Translations under genes and position numbers: made by a program | Notes under the pieces: model-generated | The model's database searches: none | Told to the model about the DNA's origin: nothing | Seen by the model: the letters and a program-made list of their open reading frames with translations, nothing else | Origin: Camillea tinctor | Taxonomy: Eukaryota > Ascomycota > Sordariomycetes > Xylariales > Xylariaceae | Direction of reading: 5' to 3' | Length of the DNA stretch: 64,000 nt | NCBI GenBank assembly: GCA_022578605.1 | Contig: MU394092.1 | Span: forward strand, 293,556-357,555 | In this document: positions 11,705 to 22,455 of the stretch, piece after piece | Layout: every line of letters starts with the position of its first letter | Position numbering within the stretch: the stretch's first letter is position 1

Positions 11705-12816
11705 CTACTTCCGAGAGACTAGCTTGCTGTTGCCGTGCTGTATGGTTGCACAGCTATCGGCCACCTTAACAGCACTCTCTTTCATCGATGCTACAGCCAC
11801 GCTCTCGCTCTTCTTCGCCCCTTTACGGCTAGCGGCCTTTCGGTACGTAGCAATGTAGAACATGATGAAGAGCACCAGATAAGAGCTCAAAATGACGCAG
11901 CCAGAGACAGCAGCAAAGGGCTCACCGGCGCAGCGGCCGACGTGTGGAAGCCAAGGAGCATGAGCACTAGCGTAGTAGTCCCAAGATGCGAAGTATACAA
12001 AACCTAATATGTGTTCATTAGTAGGTACATTATCGTGTGGCTTTGCGTAATGGTGGGTGAGAAGTCTTACCAAGATCAATAATGAACTGGGCGATCTGCA
12101 TCCGGGTGATCCACTCCTTCCACCAAACCTTGACGCCCCTCGCGCTCTGGAAGTAGTACCAGTACATAACGACATGGACAGTCAGATTCAGTGTAATAGG
12201 TACCCAAGAGACGGAGGTGTGGCCGATCAGCTGTGTGTAGCATAGCAGAGCTGTTGCTGGGTGATGGTAGGTGTGGAGAAAGGTGAGAGGCTTCTTCTTG
12301 ACCATCAGAAAAACAGTATCGATTAGCTCGATATACTTGGTGATGTAGTTGAGCTAGATGTGGAAATTAGCACTGCCGATACTTGTCGGGTAGAAAACCA
12401 CTACTCACGTAATAGAGCGTCACCAGTGGTTTGGTCCAGCCATCTGCGCCACAGATATTCTCATACAGGCCATGCTGCCACAGACTCGGCCCGAGCTGAC
12501 CGATGAAGAGAACCAAGAGACCGCCGCTCAGCAGCGTGAGAAAGAGGTTGTGCGCCTTGAAGAGTCCGTTCAGCTTAAGGGGCTCGCGGTTGCGCATGAA
12601 CTCGCGGCCACCAAAGATGACAACCACATACAGCACAATCATGGCGACAGTTTCTGTTAGCGTAGACATGGGGGTTACTCCTTCGACGAATTTGAACTCG
12701 TCAGCATGGTAGCCCATGACAGACGTCCATAGTCTGTCGAATGCTTTCCATGGCGTGAGAGGAATCACGCCAATGCCTGACGGACTCTGAAGCGTGTGTA
12801 TTTGGTCAAAAGACAT
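11705..12816 (-). CDS. ELO2: very-long-chain fatty acid elongase (ELO/FEN1-SUR4 type)
   Basis: Three exons, 12816-12409, 12353-12071 and 12003-11705, give 329 residues, close to the yeast size. It is the condensing enzyme (3-ketoacyl-CoA synthase) of the ER elongase complex and makes very-long-chain acyl-CoAs for sphingolipids. The catalytic histidine box HTYHH is at 163-167, preceded by [11 protein letters not shown] and followed by TALLCYTQL and HVVMYWYYF, all hallmarks of the family. Multiple membrane helices are evident. The C terminus is Lys/Ser-rich and lacks a clear dilysine ER signal. The N-terminal motif [13 protein letters not shown] also fits Fen1-like proteins. All splice sites keep the frame across conserved blocks. 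Confidence 0.95.
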
Positions 12817-14431
12817 GATTATAGTAAATAGCCAGGAAGAACCGAAGTAGAGTCTCCCAATATAAAAATAAGGAAAAATTAAAGAAGAGAAAAAAGAATG
12901 AAGCCGACGACAGCGTCAACAAGAGGGACAACCCGAAGCAACACGGGAATTGAGGTGTCGGATTTATTTAACTGCTGACGCCAGTGTTGATCTTTGCGAG
13001 TCAGGGTGGAGGATATCAATGGGCTCTATAAATATTTACTAACTTAGACTATGTAATACGTTTCCCCTTAATATCCGACTGCATGAACTAGCAGAACCTA
13101 GTGAATTGCCAGTATAAGTAGAAATGAATAAGAGGCTTTCTCAACTTTCAAGATAGGCCAGCAGCTTTCACGGGGCGCCATGGCGGTATCCAAACTAGGT
13201 ATTTTGCAACCCTTCTCCCTACGTCAACATAACCTTGATGTAGTATGTGCCATCGGTAGTGGTGGTGAGTATTTAGCGCGACGGTGCGGTTCTTGCGAGC
13301 GCGAAGGATGTGACAGCCACAAGCGTACTCCTACGATATTGACTTAAACGCTTCTAAAAAACTGTAAGCCCTAGATGGAGATCATCGTGCACTAAGCCTG
13401 CCTAGGATACTTAGTATAAAAAAAAACGCTCCGATCGTGTACGGTTTTATGCCCGATTGTCAGGAACCATTTTTAGGTTACGGATGGCCAAAATTGGCGT
13501 GAAATGTCTAACAAGGTTGGAGGCTGATGAGAACTGTCTATCAATGTTCGCCCGACACCAGTCACCTCGGATGAGACAGCCACCCTAGACAGCCATTGTT
13601 CTCCCAGCTAGTAATGCCCCTAGTGTTTTCCGCTGTCGAGATACATACCGCTATTTGACAATATGCTGTCGATAGACTCTCTTCGGCCCCGTAAATATTC
13701 ATATGAGACTATATGCAGCCAAGCTACCATCCATAAGCCACGATTTCCCGATATGCATTGCACCATTAGAGGCATCATCTCGGTGCTATTGTCACCACGT
13801 TTTCAATACCACTCCACAATGCGGCTGACCTAGTCGCATAAGTTATGCAGCTTCTTCCTAAGAGACCTAAGGGAGTATACAGATGCGGTCTAGACTCGGG
13901 TAGGACCCAATAACCCTACTCGGACTACATAGTTGAAATGTGCCGAACATGTGAAAAATACAATCCGTAATGGCCGTGGATGGCGCCCGAGACAACGGCA
14001 CCAAGAGTATGCAGCATAGACGGCTGCGATTAGCCAGTTTGCCGGCGATAGGGAGATGGACTCGAGACCAGCGAACAACGCCACACGATATTTCAAAGTG
14101 ATCGACCATCATGGGCATCGACAAGAAAGCCACATTCAAGATTGCGGATCGCGATATCTCAACTATACACCTAGCTCACTAGTACTATGTCGGAGGCATA
14201 TGGGAAAAGACCCTAGCTGGCTCGCTTCACGAGCATGGTGCTTACCTATCAGACCAGCTAGTGGTAGGTAAGCATGACTTGTTGTTCAATCTAGGGTGTT
14301 TCCCATCCCCTAGGCTATAAGCAATACTAGGGCGAGAAAGGATCTTGGTAGGGATGATAGTGTTCCCGGAGGCCCCATTCCGGCATACCGATATCTTGTG
14401 GTTGGTGCCATGCCCTCAGTACCGCTGGTCG
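12817..14431. other. intergenic, no supported gene
   Basis: About 1.6 kb between the divergent elongase and P450 genes. The first 150 bases or so are the elongase leader, rich in A and G on the plus strand. Overlapping minus-strand frames at about 13867-14139 contain some hydrophobic sequence but no motif I recognise, and frames are interrupted on both sides. No gene is called. Confidence 0.5.
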
Positions 14432-14640
14432 TATATAACAAGACCATTGGTAACCCGTGTCTGCCGTGTGGGTAGGGGCTTATCGGATTCTCCATGTAGT
14501 CGAGATCGATTCGTATGAGTCAGATCTTATACCGCTGGAGGCGACTTTGCTCGTTATCTCCTTAATCTCATAATAATCACTATCTTTTACTCTTACTTAT
14601 CTGTATAACCTTCTGTTTCTTCATATCACACTCTTTCACC
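14432..14640 (+). promoter_or_regulatory. putative P450 promoter and leader
   Basis: TATATAA lies at 14432-14438, about 200 bases before the ATG. A pyrimidine-rich tract at about 14555-14638 (repeated CTT/TCT) runs up to the start codon, with CACC directly before ATG, a good fungal initiation context. Confidence 0.4.
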
Positions 14641-16257
14641 ATGTCGAGCATCAGTGCTGGGCCTCTTCTGGCCGTTACCGCTGCGGCTTCTTTCCTCTAC
14701 GCTCGACAGACGGAATTGCCTATTTTCCAGACTGTAGTCTCGGCTATAGCCATCGTATTTCCGCTATACGCTTTTGTCTGGCTTAGTTGGATATTTCCTC
14801 TGTACGTGTCGGAACTGAGACATGTTCCCACGGTACCAGGCTTCCCACTCTGGGGTCAGTTCTTCGAGATTATCACCCAAGAATGTGGTGTGCCTCAAAG
14901 GAAGTGGCACCAGGAACACGGCCCCATTATCAGATACTTCTTCCCCTTTGGAGCCGAGCGTCTCTCCATTGCCGATGATGAGGCTCTTAAACAGATGACG
15001 GTCAAGAACCCTTATAACTACCCTAAACCCGTGCGTGCCAAGCTGTGGATGGTCCGCATATTGGGCGAGGGCGTACTCCTTGCGGAAGGCCAGGAACATG
15101 TACACCAGCGCAAGTCTCTCGCACCGGGGTTCTCTATCCAATCCATCCGCAACCTTACCCCGGTATTCTGGGAGAAGTCACTTCTGCTTGCGAAGTGCTG
15201 GCGACAAGAGATGACCGCGAACAAGGTTACAACCAAATCTTTCGAAGTGCTTGAGTGGCTGAACCGGACCACTCTCGACATCATCGGCAGCGCTGGTTTC
15301 GGATATGAGATCAACTCGCTCGAGCACCCGGAAACCCCTATCCGTGAAGCTTATCGCCTCGTCTTTGCATTTGATATCGCCTCGCGCCTGCTCCACGGGA
15401 TCCAGGCCTTCATCCCTGCGTCCAAGTACATCCCCGCCAAGATGAACCGCGACATGGAGACCTCCCGGGCCATTATCATCAACAAGGCCACCGAGATCAT
15501 CACGGAGAAGCAGGAGCAGGCCGAGAACAACACCGGTGGCAAGGACATCCTTGCACTGATCGCGCGGGAGAACAAGAAGCTGAAGGCCATGGGCGAGCCC
15601 GGCCTCTCCTTCGAGACCATGCGCGACCAGGTCATGACCTTCCTCGGGGCCGGACACGACACCACAGCCACGGGCGTCGCCTGGACGATCCACCTCCTAT
15701 CGACGCACCCGGAGATCCAGTCGCGCCTGCGCGAGGAGATCAAGGACCACATGCCCTTCCTGTTCGACAAGCGCTCGCGGTTCGACGCGGGCAAGCTCGC
15801 CGCCGCCGACGCGGACCAGCTGCCCTACCTGGACAACGTGTGCCGGGAGTCGCTGCGGTACATCCCGCCGATCCCGATGACGGTGCGGCAGTCGCTCGCG
15901 GAGGACCAGCTGGGACCGTACAAGGTGCCGGGCGGAACGGTGATCTACGTGCTGGCCAACGCGATCAACCGGCTGCCGGCGTACTGGGGCCCCACGGCCG
16001 ACGAGTTCGACCCGGACCGGTGGGAGGACCTGCCTAAGACGTTCACGACCAACGCGTTCATGACGTTCCTGCAGGGCCCGCGCGGCTGCGTCGGGCGCAA
16101 GTTCGCTGAGACGGAGATGAAGATCCTGCTGTGCTGCCTGCTCAGCATGTACGAGTTCAAGCGCGATGCTGCCACGCCCGATCCCGAGGAGTGGAAGATG
16201 TGGCGGTTGGTGCTGCGGCCTAAGGAAGGGGTTACGGTGAAGGTGACCGCTATATGA
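14641..16257 (+). CDS. cytochrome P450 monooxygenase, microsomal
   Basis: Intronless, 538 residues, full length for a class II fungal P450. One or two N-terminal hydrophobic segments (to about residue 56) would anchor it in the ER, followed by a proline-rich hinge (VPTVPGFPLWG). The I-helix oxygen-binding motif is AGHDTTA (about 337-343). The K-helix ExxR is ESLR at 403-406, with FDPDRW at 456-461. The heme loop FLQGPRGCVG is at 476-485, with the axial cysteine at C483. It would use electrons from cytochrome P450 reductase. The substrate cannot be read from sequence. The 3' half is far more GC-rich than the 5' part. No biosynthetic core enzyme is adjacent, so a stand-alone detoxification or housekeeping role is as likely as secondary metabolism. 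Confidence 0.95.
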   Translation: MSSISAGPLLAVTAAASFLYARQTELPIFQTVVSAIAIVFPLYAFVWLSWIFPLYVSELRHVPTVPGFPLWGQFFEIITQECGVPQRKWHQEHGPIIRYFFPFGAERLSIADDEALKQMTVKNPYNYPKPVRAKLWMVRILGEGVLLAEGQEHVHQRKSLAPGFSIQSIRNLTPVFWEKSLLLAKCWRQEMTANKVTTKSFEVLEWLNRTTLDIIGSAGFGYEINSLEHPETPIREAYRLVFAFDIASRLLHGIQAFIPASKYIPAKMNRDMETSRAIIINKATEIITEKQEQAENNTGGKDILALIARENKKLKAMGEPGLSFETMRDQVMTFLGAGHDTTATGVAWTIHLLSTHPEIQSRLREEIKDHMPFLFDKRSRFDAGKLAAADADQLPYLDNVCRESLRYIPPIPMTVRQSLAEDQLGPYKVPGGTVIYVLANAINRLPAYWGPTADEFDPDRWEDLPKTFTTNAFMTFLQGPRGCVGRKFAETEMKILLCCLLSMYEFKRDAATPDPEEWKMWRLVLRPKEGVTVKVTAI

Positions 16258-17126
16258 TTGGGTAACTTAATGAGGAGGGTGAGATGGGGGAATCATCTTT
16301 GTCGTTAAATTGTATTGTAACCATTAGTTATGCGACGGTGCCGGTGTTTGGTGTAGAGGGTAGGTTTAAAAGATAATCAAGGGGACGGGGGTGGATGCAG
16401 CGACTCCATTTACATATTTCTCTTGTATATATATACATATATAGAAGGGAAATATCTATCTCATAGACCTCTCAAGCTAATGGTAAAAAGAATACTTGTT
16501 CTGTTTAGTTCTACTGCCTATGTCGCTATGTAAGTGATAAGGTTATGTAGGTTAGTAGGTTGGTGTTGTAACTTGTACGCGATGAAGAGAAGATGTACCA
16601 TACCGTTTTAGTCTATGTCCTAAAGCGTCTTACGAAAGACTTCGCTTATATGCACATATCTCTATAGGCTCCTAACATTCATTTATAGGTCATAGAGATA
16701 TGCAACGATGACCTCAGGTTCCTGTTAGTCACAAGAGTCCGTTTGCAGCCAATAGGAATGCACCGGCTAAACAGCGGACAATACGCTTTCCGCCATGGCC
16801 CGTGCGCGAGGCTCGTCGCGGCAACCCAAAGGAGAACCGCGAACAGCTGGACAAGCTTCTTTGCTGCCATCATCACATTTTTTGCTATCTGACCAACTCG
16901 TATCCCTCTTGGTTCATCTCTTTCCCATTGTCGCGGAAATCTTTTCCCTTTAACGTGGTTTCATTCGCTTGACAACCACAAGTCTGTGCTTTCGGGTTTC
17001 GACATCCCTGCCACACATCCCGATCGTGCCGTTGAGCCAAGTTCGCCGAATCGTCCCATCCCACTCACACCCATACCCCCTTTAGTCTTGCCCTCCGACA
17101 TCGTCGCATTATCCATTACCGCCAAA
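16258..17126. other. intergenic between P450 end and TFIIS start
   Basis: Holds the P450 3' region and TFIIS promoter. On the minus strand a 64-codon frame (ATG at 16873, stop at 16679) begins with a signal-peptide-like stretch and has three cysteines, but it has no other support and is not called as a gene. Confidence 0.5.
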
Positions 17127-18185
17127 ATGATGGACCAGCGTGAGCTTGAGTCGCACATCAAGGCCGTCCACAAGGCTGCCAGCGCCAACGAGCCAGCCGC
17201 TAGTCTGATAGCCATGTTGGAGATTCTCAAGAAGGATGCTGCGCCTACGGAAGAGATGTTGCGCGTAAGTTTTAGACATGGCCTTTGATCCATAACGTCA
17301 TCGCTACATCTACCGAAAGCATAAAATAACCGAAGCGAACTAGACTACGAAAGCTGGTATCGTTGTTGGCAAGCTCCGATCCAACGCCAACCGAGAAGTC
17401 GCCCGTGTCGCCAACGAAGTTGTCGCCAAGTGGAAGAGGGGTGTTGAGGCTGAAAAGAAGGCCAAGGGTCTCCAGCCCGGAGGAGCCAAGGCCCATGGCT
17501 CGGTATCTCCCGCTGGCAAATCTTCCTCTCCGGCGCCGAAGCCCTTGGTTGGCGGCAAGAAGGCATACGAGGGCGATACCGAGACCCGCAAGTACACCAC
17601 CGACAAGGTCGACATCAACCGAACCAGCTCCCAGACCCGTAATAACTGTATCGGTCTTCTCTACAATGGCCTCGGTTACCGATCCACCGAACCGATAGCT
17701 AACGTCCTCCAGCGAGCTCAGGAGGTGGAGAACGCAGCTTACAAGGCCTACAACGGCGAGACGAAGGAGTACAAGGACAAGATCCGCTCGCTTTTCCAGA
17801 ACTTGAAGGTCAAGACCAACGCCGAACTCGGCCGGAACGTCATGTCGGGGTCTATCACTGCCGAGCGCTTCGTAGTCATGACGTCAAAGGAGCTCATGTC
17901 GGCCGAGCAACGTAAGACGGATGCCGAGCTGGAGCAGGAGAATATGAAGAAGGCCCAGGTCCCCATGGCGGAGAAGAGTATCAGCGACTCGCTGGAGTGC
18001 AGCGGCTGCAAGAAGAAGATGGTTAGCTATTCGCAGGCCCAGACCCGCAGTGCTGATGAACCTATGACCACGTTCTGCGAGTGTATGAACTGCGGAAAGC
18101 GCTGGAAGGTACGTCTTTTCAAGTATCCCCTGTTTTGCAACAAAAAATCCCATATATGCTAACTATTTACTTATAGTTCTCTTAA
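17127..18185 (+). CDS. DST1: transcription elongation factor TFIIS
   Basis: Three exons, 17127-17264, 17344-18108 and a nine-base last exon 18177-18185 coding Phe-Ser-stop, give 303 residues. TFIIS rescues backtracked RNA polymerase II by stimulating transcript cleavage in the nucleus. The N-terminal LW-type domain covers about 1-80, a Pro/Ser/Lys linker follows, and the central domain lies at about 140-245. The C-terminal zinc ribbon uses C265, C268, C293 and C296, with the catalytic acidic hairpin RSADEPMT at 281-288 (D284, E285). The last exon restores the conserved WKFS end, so the downstream splice is well supported. The ATG chosen begins MMDQRELE and sits in a CCAAAATG context. Confidence 0.95.
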
Positions 18186-18795
18186 TCTGCCTGCCTTCTC
18201 TTCCCTCTACTATCCCGATCCTTTTCTAGTAGGGCTAGTTTTCGCGATGATTTAATGAGGTTTCAGGTTTTTTTTTCTTCTTTTTCGGCCAATGGAAGAA
18301 TTTGCCATGGCGTGGATGGCTGGCGTACTATTCGTTTTTAAATCCTTAGCTGTCGTTGTGTAGTTCTCTTCCCATTACCACAACAGCAGGAACAACGCCT
18401 TAACTCGTTGTTTGCGTCGGAGTTGAGGATCAAATTTAGAGCCTGAATTAAAAAAAGTAAGGGGAAAAGGCGAGGTTGTGAGACGTTATTCCCCCTCATC
18501 CGTCACACTTGCGGCATAAACATATAGGTTCGCATTTGCCTGTGGTTTGTTTTTCTTCTCCCACACACAATAAAGTCTCATAATCTTTGCGCCGCATCCT
18601 ACATAGACGCCCAATACTGTACTATAGATGAGACTACTTCTCAGGAGGGGGGGGGGGTCCGAAAAATCCCCACTCTCCCTCCCCCTTTCAAATAGGCATC
18701 TCAAAGCATATGGATGCGTGCCAACAATCCTAATCTTTATTCTTTATTTCTTTCTTCCATTCTCCTCGCACTTTGCGTAAGTGACCAAATTAATA
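18186..18795. other. intergenic, convergent 3' regions
   Basis: Spacer between the ends of TFIIS and the cysteine synthase-like gene. It contains poly-T at about 18267 and a run of ten G at about 18648-18657. No gene is seen. Confidence 0.6.
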
Positions 18796-20151
18796 TCACT
18801 GCGGGCCCTTGATATCGAGCAGTGTAAACAAGTTGTCGGGCTTGGGCTCGTCCTCGAGCCCGGAGTCGGCGATCTTCTTCCAGAACTTGCTCAGGTGGCG
18901 GGTGCCCGAGTCGCAGAGGACGGTAACGACCTGGCTCCCCGGGGGCAGGGTCAGGGCGGTGACGACGGCGGCGACGCAGTTGACAGCGCTGCTGCTGCCG
19001 ACGAAGATGCCGTCGCGCTCGACGAGCCAGCGCGCCATGCGGCAGGCCTGCTCGTCGGACACCCGCACCGCGTCGTCGATCAGGTCCCGCCCGGCCTCGA
19101 AGTTCTCCGTGATCCGGTTGATCCCGATCCCCTCCACGATGGTGTCCACCTGCTGCCGCCGCCGCGTGCCCTCCCGCTCCGTGCTCGAGTACATGACCCC
19201 GTGGCGCACGCGGTTGTACAGCCCGCTCCCCTGCGGGTCCGCCAGCACCACCTTCACGGCGTCCCCGAGCCCGGACTCCTCCTTCAGGTAGCGCGCCACC
19301 CCGGCCACGGTGCCGCCCGTGCCGGCGCCCGCGACGAACGCGTCGACGCGCCCGCCCGCCTGGCGGTAGATCTCCGGGCCCGTGGTGCGCAGGTGGGCGG
19401 CGTAGTTGGCGGGGCTCTCGAACTGGTCGGCGAAGAAGCCGCGGCTCGCGTCGCGCTCGCTGGCGGTGTGCTCGGCGGCGCGGCGGCGCGCCAGGTTGAC
19501 GAAGTGCGAGGGCGACGTGATGGGCGCCACGGGCACGCGCTCCACCACCGCGCCCAGGTGGTGCAGCAGCGCGCTCTTCTCCGCGCTCTGGTCGTCCGGC
19601 ATGCAGATGTGCGCCAGGTAGCCGCGCGCCCGCGCCAGCGCCGCGAGCGAGATCCCCGTGCTCCCCACCGTGCCCTCGTAGATGGTGTCGCCGCGCCCCG
19701 GCACCAGCAGCCCGGCCTCTTCCGCGGCGTCGATCATGGACAGCGCCACGCGGTCCTTGGGGCTGTTGCCCGCGCCGTTGAGGAACTCGGCCTTAGCCAG
19801 GATGGTGCGCCCCGTGGCGGCGGACAGGCTGCCGATCTTTATCAGGGGCGTGTTGCCGATGCAGCCGGCGATGCCGTCGACTATGCCGGCGGTCGGGAGC
19901 GGGGGTTGATGGTCTGGTTTGGATGTTTCATGGTCTTGAAGCTCGACGGGCCCCCAGAAGAAGAGACTTGATCGGCGGTTTGCGTCGGCATTCTTGGCCC
20001 TCTGGCGCCGGCGCTGCAGACTTTGCTGCTGGAACCTCCTTTCTAGGTCTGGGTACAGGTCTTTGAGGCCCAGGGTCACGAGGACTCCTGCGGTAAATGC
20101 AAAGGCTATTGCGGCGGTGCCGTATGCCTTCGGGTGGTCGCTTAGCGACAT
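18796..20151 (-). CDS. MCY1: membrane-anchored cysteine synthase-like PLP enzyme (Mcy1-like)
   Basis: Single exon, 451 residues, very GC-rich. It belongs to the fold II PLP family of O-acetylserine sulfhydrylases and cystathionine beta-synthases. The PLP-binding lysine is K132 in GNSPKDRVA, the substrate loop is TVGSTGIS at 161-168, and the phosphate-binding glycine loop is GAGTGGT. An N-terminal hydrophobic helix (about 11-28) and a basic linker distinguish it from cytosolic cysteine synthase. This arrangement matches the yeast mitochondrial outer-membrane protein Mcy1 (YGR012W). The catalytic reaction in vivo is uncertain for this subgroup. No CBS regulatory domain is present. The ATG at 20151 is required to include the anchor. 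Confidence 0.9.
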   Translation of the reverse strand: MSLSDHPKAYGTAAIAFAFTAGVLVTLGLKDLYPDLERRFQQQSLQRRRQRAKNADANRRSSLFFWGPVELQDHETSKPDHQPPLPTAGIVDGIAGCIGNTPLIKIGSLSAATGRTILAKAEFLNGAGNSPKDRVALSMIDAAEEAGLLVPGRGDTIYEGTVGSTGISLAALARARGYLAHICMPDDQSAEKSALLHHLGAVVERVPVAPITSPSHFVNLARRRAAEHTASERDASRGFFADQFESPANYAAHLRTTGPEIYRQAGGRVDAFVAGAGTGGTVAGVARYLKEESGLGDAVKVVLADPQGSGLYNRVRHGVMYSSTEREGTRRRQQVDTIVEGIGINRITENFEAGRDLIDDAVRVSDEQACRMARWLVERDGIFVGSSSAVNCVAAVVTALTLPPGSQVVTVLCDSGTRHLSKFWKKIADSGLEDEPKPDNLFTLLDIKGPQ

Positions 20152-20694
20152 TTTGTATCTTTTGCTTTTCTTTTTTTTTTATTTTCCGTGTGTGGTTAGT
20201 CTCGAGTTACTGATGAGTCCTCCATTGTATCACGGTTTTTCATGTATAGCTAGAATCAAAATTTGGTTTCCGCATTCAAGTATGTACACAGATCATGTGG
20301 GAGATATTTCAACAAAATTCGAAGGTGAGGGAAGTAGGTAGGGAGATATAATGCACCAAGATAGGTAGTACCTAGGTACTATGTACGAAGGTAAGTACGA
20401 GTATAAAGTCAATTCGGTATTGATCACCCCATTATACCGAATTCTAGGTGATGGGTTGTGCAATAGACGCTTAAGAATTGATTAGGTAATTGGATTTAGG
20501 TTTAGAGTATGTGCGCATGGGCCACCATTCATTTACTAAATCCAACCCCTGTCCCTGGACCAAAAAAATAGCCCACTTGATCGACATATCGCGGACCACT
20601 CAAAGCTTCACAAGCTCCCTTTCCCCCCCAAAGCCCGTCCTGGCGCAACAGCCCTTTCTTGCCCATGCTGAAAAAAGGGTGAAAAGTCCAGATC
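20152..20694. other. divergent promoter region
   Basis: 543 bases between the divergent starts of the cysteine synthase-like gene and NDUFAF7. It contains a poly-T run (about 20171-20181) and TACCTAGGTAC-like repeats around 20370. Regulatory sites cannot be defined further. Confidence 0.5.
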
Positions 20695-22455
20695 ATGGAC
20701 TCCCCTATTGTGACCCAGCTCTTTCGACAGCTGTTTCGACATTCAAAATGCCCCTCCAGGCGAAACCTAGCTGCCTTGACAACATGTCTGCAGCATGGCC
20801 GACGCATGCAACTCTATCACCAGCAGCAGAGGAGGGGCATGGCCACTAGAGATTTCCAGCGAGGAGCAAAGAACAACAGCCCGGTCAAGGGGGCTGAATG
20901 GCAGCAGAGGACAGAAGTTCTCACACTTGACATGGCTGAGGAATATAAAAGGTATCCCATGGTCACGGCCAACGAATTGCGTGGACGCAGGGAGAGGCCC
21001 CGGAGGGTCAAGATGCTCATGCGAGACTTCATAGAAGGTGTGTGTGTACGCATGTAAGATAGGATAGGGGGGAGGTGTGATTGTCATGGATAGGATCTCT
21101 CTAGGGACACCAATTGGCTGACCCAGCTCTTCTTGCCTATTTATAGACAGTCTTTACAACCCACACTACGGCTACTTCTCTAAGCAAGTCGTGATCTTCA
21201 GTCCAGGGGAACCCTTCAACTTCAATGCTCTACCCGACGAACCCGCCTTTCACAACCTGCTAGGGCGGCGGTATACTGAATTCGAGGACGAACTAGACGC
21301 CCAAGAGCACGACGACACGCGGCAGCTCTGGCACACGCCTACAGAGCTGTTCCGCCCATACTACGGCGAGGCCGTCGCCCGCTATCTCATGTCCAACTAC
21401 ATCATGTCGACGTACCCCTACCACGACCTAATCATCTACGAGATGGGCGCCGGCCGCGGCACCCTCATGCTGAATATCCTGGACTACATCCGTGACGTGG
21501 AGCCGTCCGTGTACGACCGCACCAAGTACAAGATCATCGAGATCTCGCCGTCGCTCGCGGCGCTGCAGGGGGCGCAGCTCCTGAAAGGCGCCGCCGCGGG
21601 GCGCGGGCACGCCGACAAGGTCGAGATCATCAACAAGTCGGTGTTCGACTGGACGGAGCGGGTGTCGTCGCCGTGCTTCTTCCTCGCGATGGAGGTGTTC
21701 GACAACTTCGCGCACGACGTGGTGCGGTACGACCTGGCGACCGAGGAAGCCCTGCAGGGCACCGTGCTCATCGACAGCGAAGGGGACTTCCACGAGTTCT
21801 ACGAGCGCGCGCTCGACCCCGTGGCCGCGCGCTACCTGCGCGTGCGCCATGCCGCCACGGGCGGCCGCTACCCCGTGCCCTACAGCCCCAGCCGCGCCCT
21901 GCGCTGGCTCAAGGGCCTCCGCCCCCTCGCCCCCAACCTCAGCGACCCCGAGTACCTCCCCACGCGGCTGATGCAGTTCTTCGACATCCTCGAGCGGTAC
22001 TTTCCCGCGCACCGGCTGCTCACGAGCGACTTCCACACCCTGCCCGATGCTATCAAGGGGCTGAACAGCCCCGTCGTGCAGACGCGGTATCAGCGGCGCA
22101 TGGTGCCGGTCACGACGCCCTTGGTACGTTTTTACCCTCTTCTCTATCTACAAAATCCTCAGAACGGGAGGGAGGGGCAAGAGATATGCGAACTACATGG
22201 GAAAGAAAAAAGAAAAGAAAAAGGAAAAGCTAACGAATTCCACAGGTCCACCAGGGTTACTTCGACATCCTCTTCCCGACCGACTTCCGCATCATGGAGG
22301 CCGTCTACGGCGCCATGACCGGCAAGCTCACCCGCGTCATGTCCCACGAGAGCTTCATGCACTCGTGGGCCTACGTCGAGGACACCGAGACCCGCTCCGG
22401 CGAGAACCCCCTGCTCAACTGGTACAAGAACGCTAGCGTCATGGTTACGGTGTAA
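20695..22455 (+). CDS. NDUFAF7: NDUFAF7-like mitochondrial protein arginine methyltransferase
   Basis: Three exons, 20695-21037, 21147-22123 and 22246-22455, give 509 residues. The family (DUF185/MidA) methylates the NDUFS2 subunit and is needed for respiratory complex I assembly. The N terminus is rich in Arg/Gln/His with few acids, fitting a mitochondrial presequence. DSLYNPHYGYFS, formed across intron 1, is typical of the family's N-terminal block. The SAM-binding motif EMGAGRGTL lies at about 213-221, followed by the acidic strand end YKIIEISPSL. Strand four carries FLAMEVFDNFAHD, the family N-F-x-H-D-like motif. The C terminus after intron 2 starts VHQGYFDILFPTDF, also conserved. An ATG near 20838 could be an alternative start but would remove most of the presequence. 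Confidence 0.92.

Noticed and set aside
13867..14139. Minus-strand hydrophobic frames in the elongase-P450 spacer
   Set aside because: Two overlapping frames with interrupted ends, no family motif, no splice sites joining them to anything recognisable.
15178..15693. 171-codon minus-strand frame within the P450 gene
   Set aside because: Antisense shadow of the GC-rich P450 exon, no recognisable domain.
18781..19971. Long plus-strand open frame (396 codons) over the cysteine synthase-like gene
   Set aside because: It lies wholly antisense to a well-supported PLP enzyme in GC-rich sequence, starts inside its 3' end and is made of His/Asp/Ala/Arg repeats typical of a shadow frame.
21428..22036. 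202-codon minus-strand frame within NDUFAF7
   Set aside because: Antisense shadow of a GC-rich coding exon; no motif and Arg/Val/Glu-biased composition.
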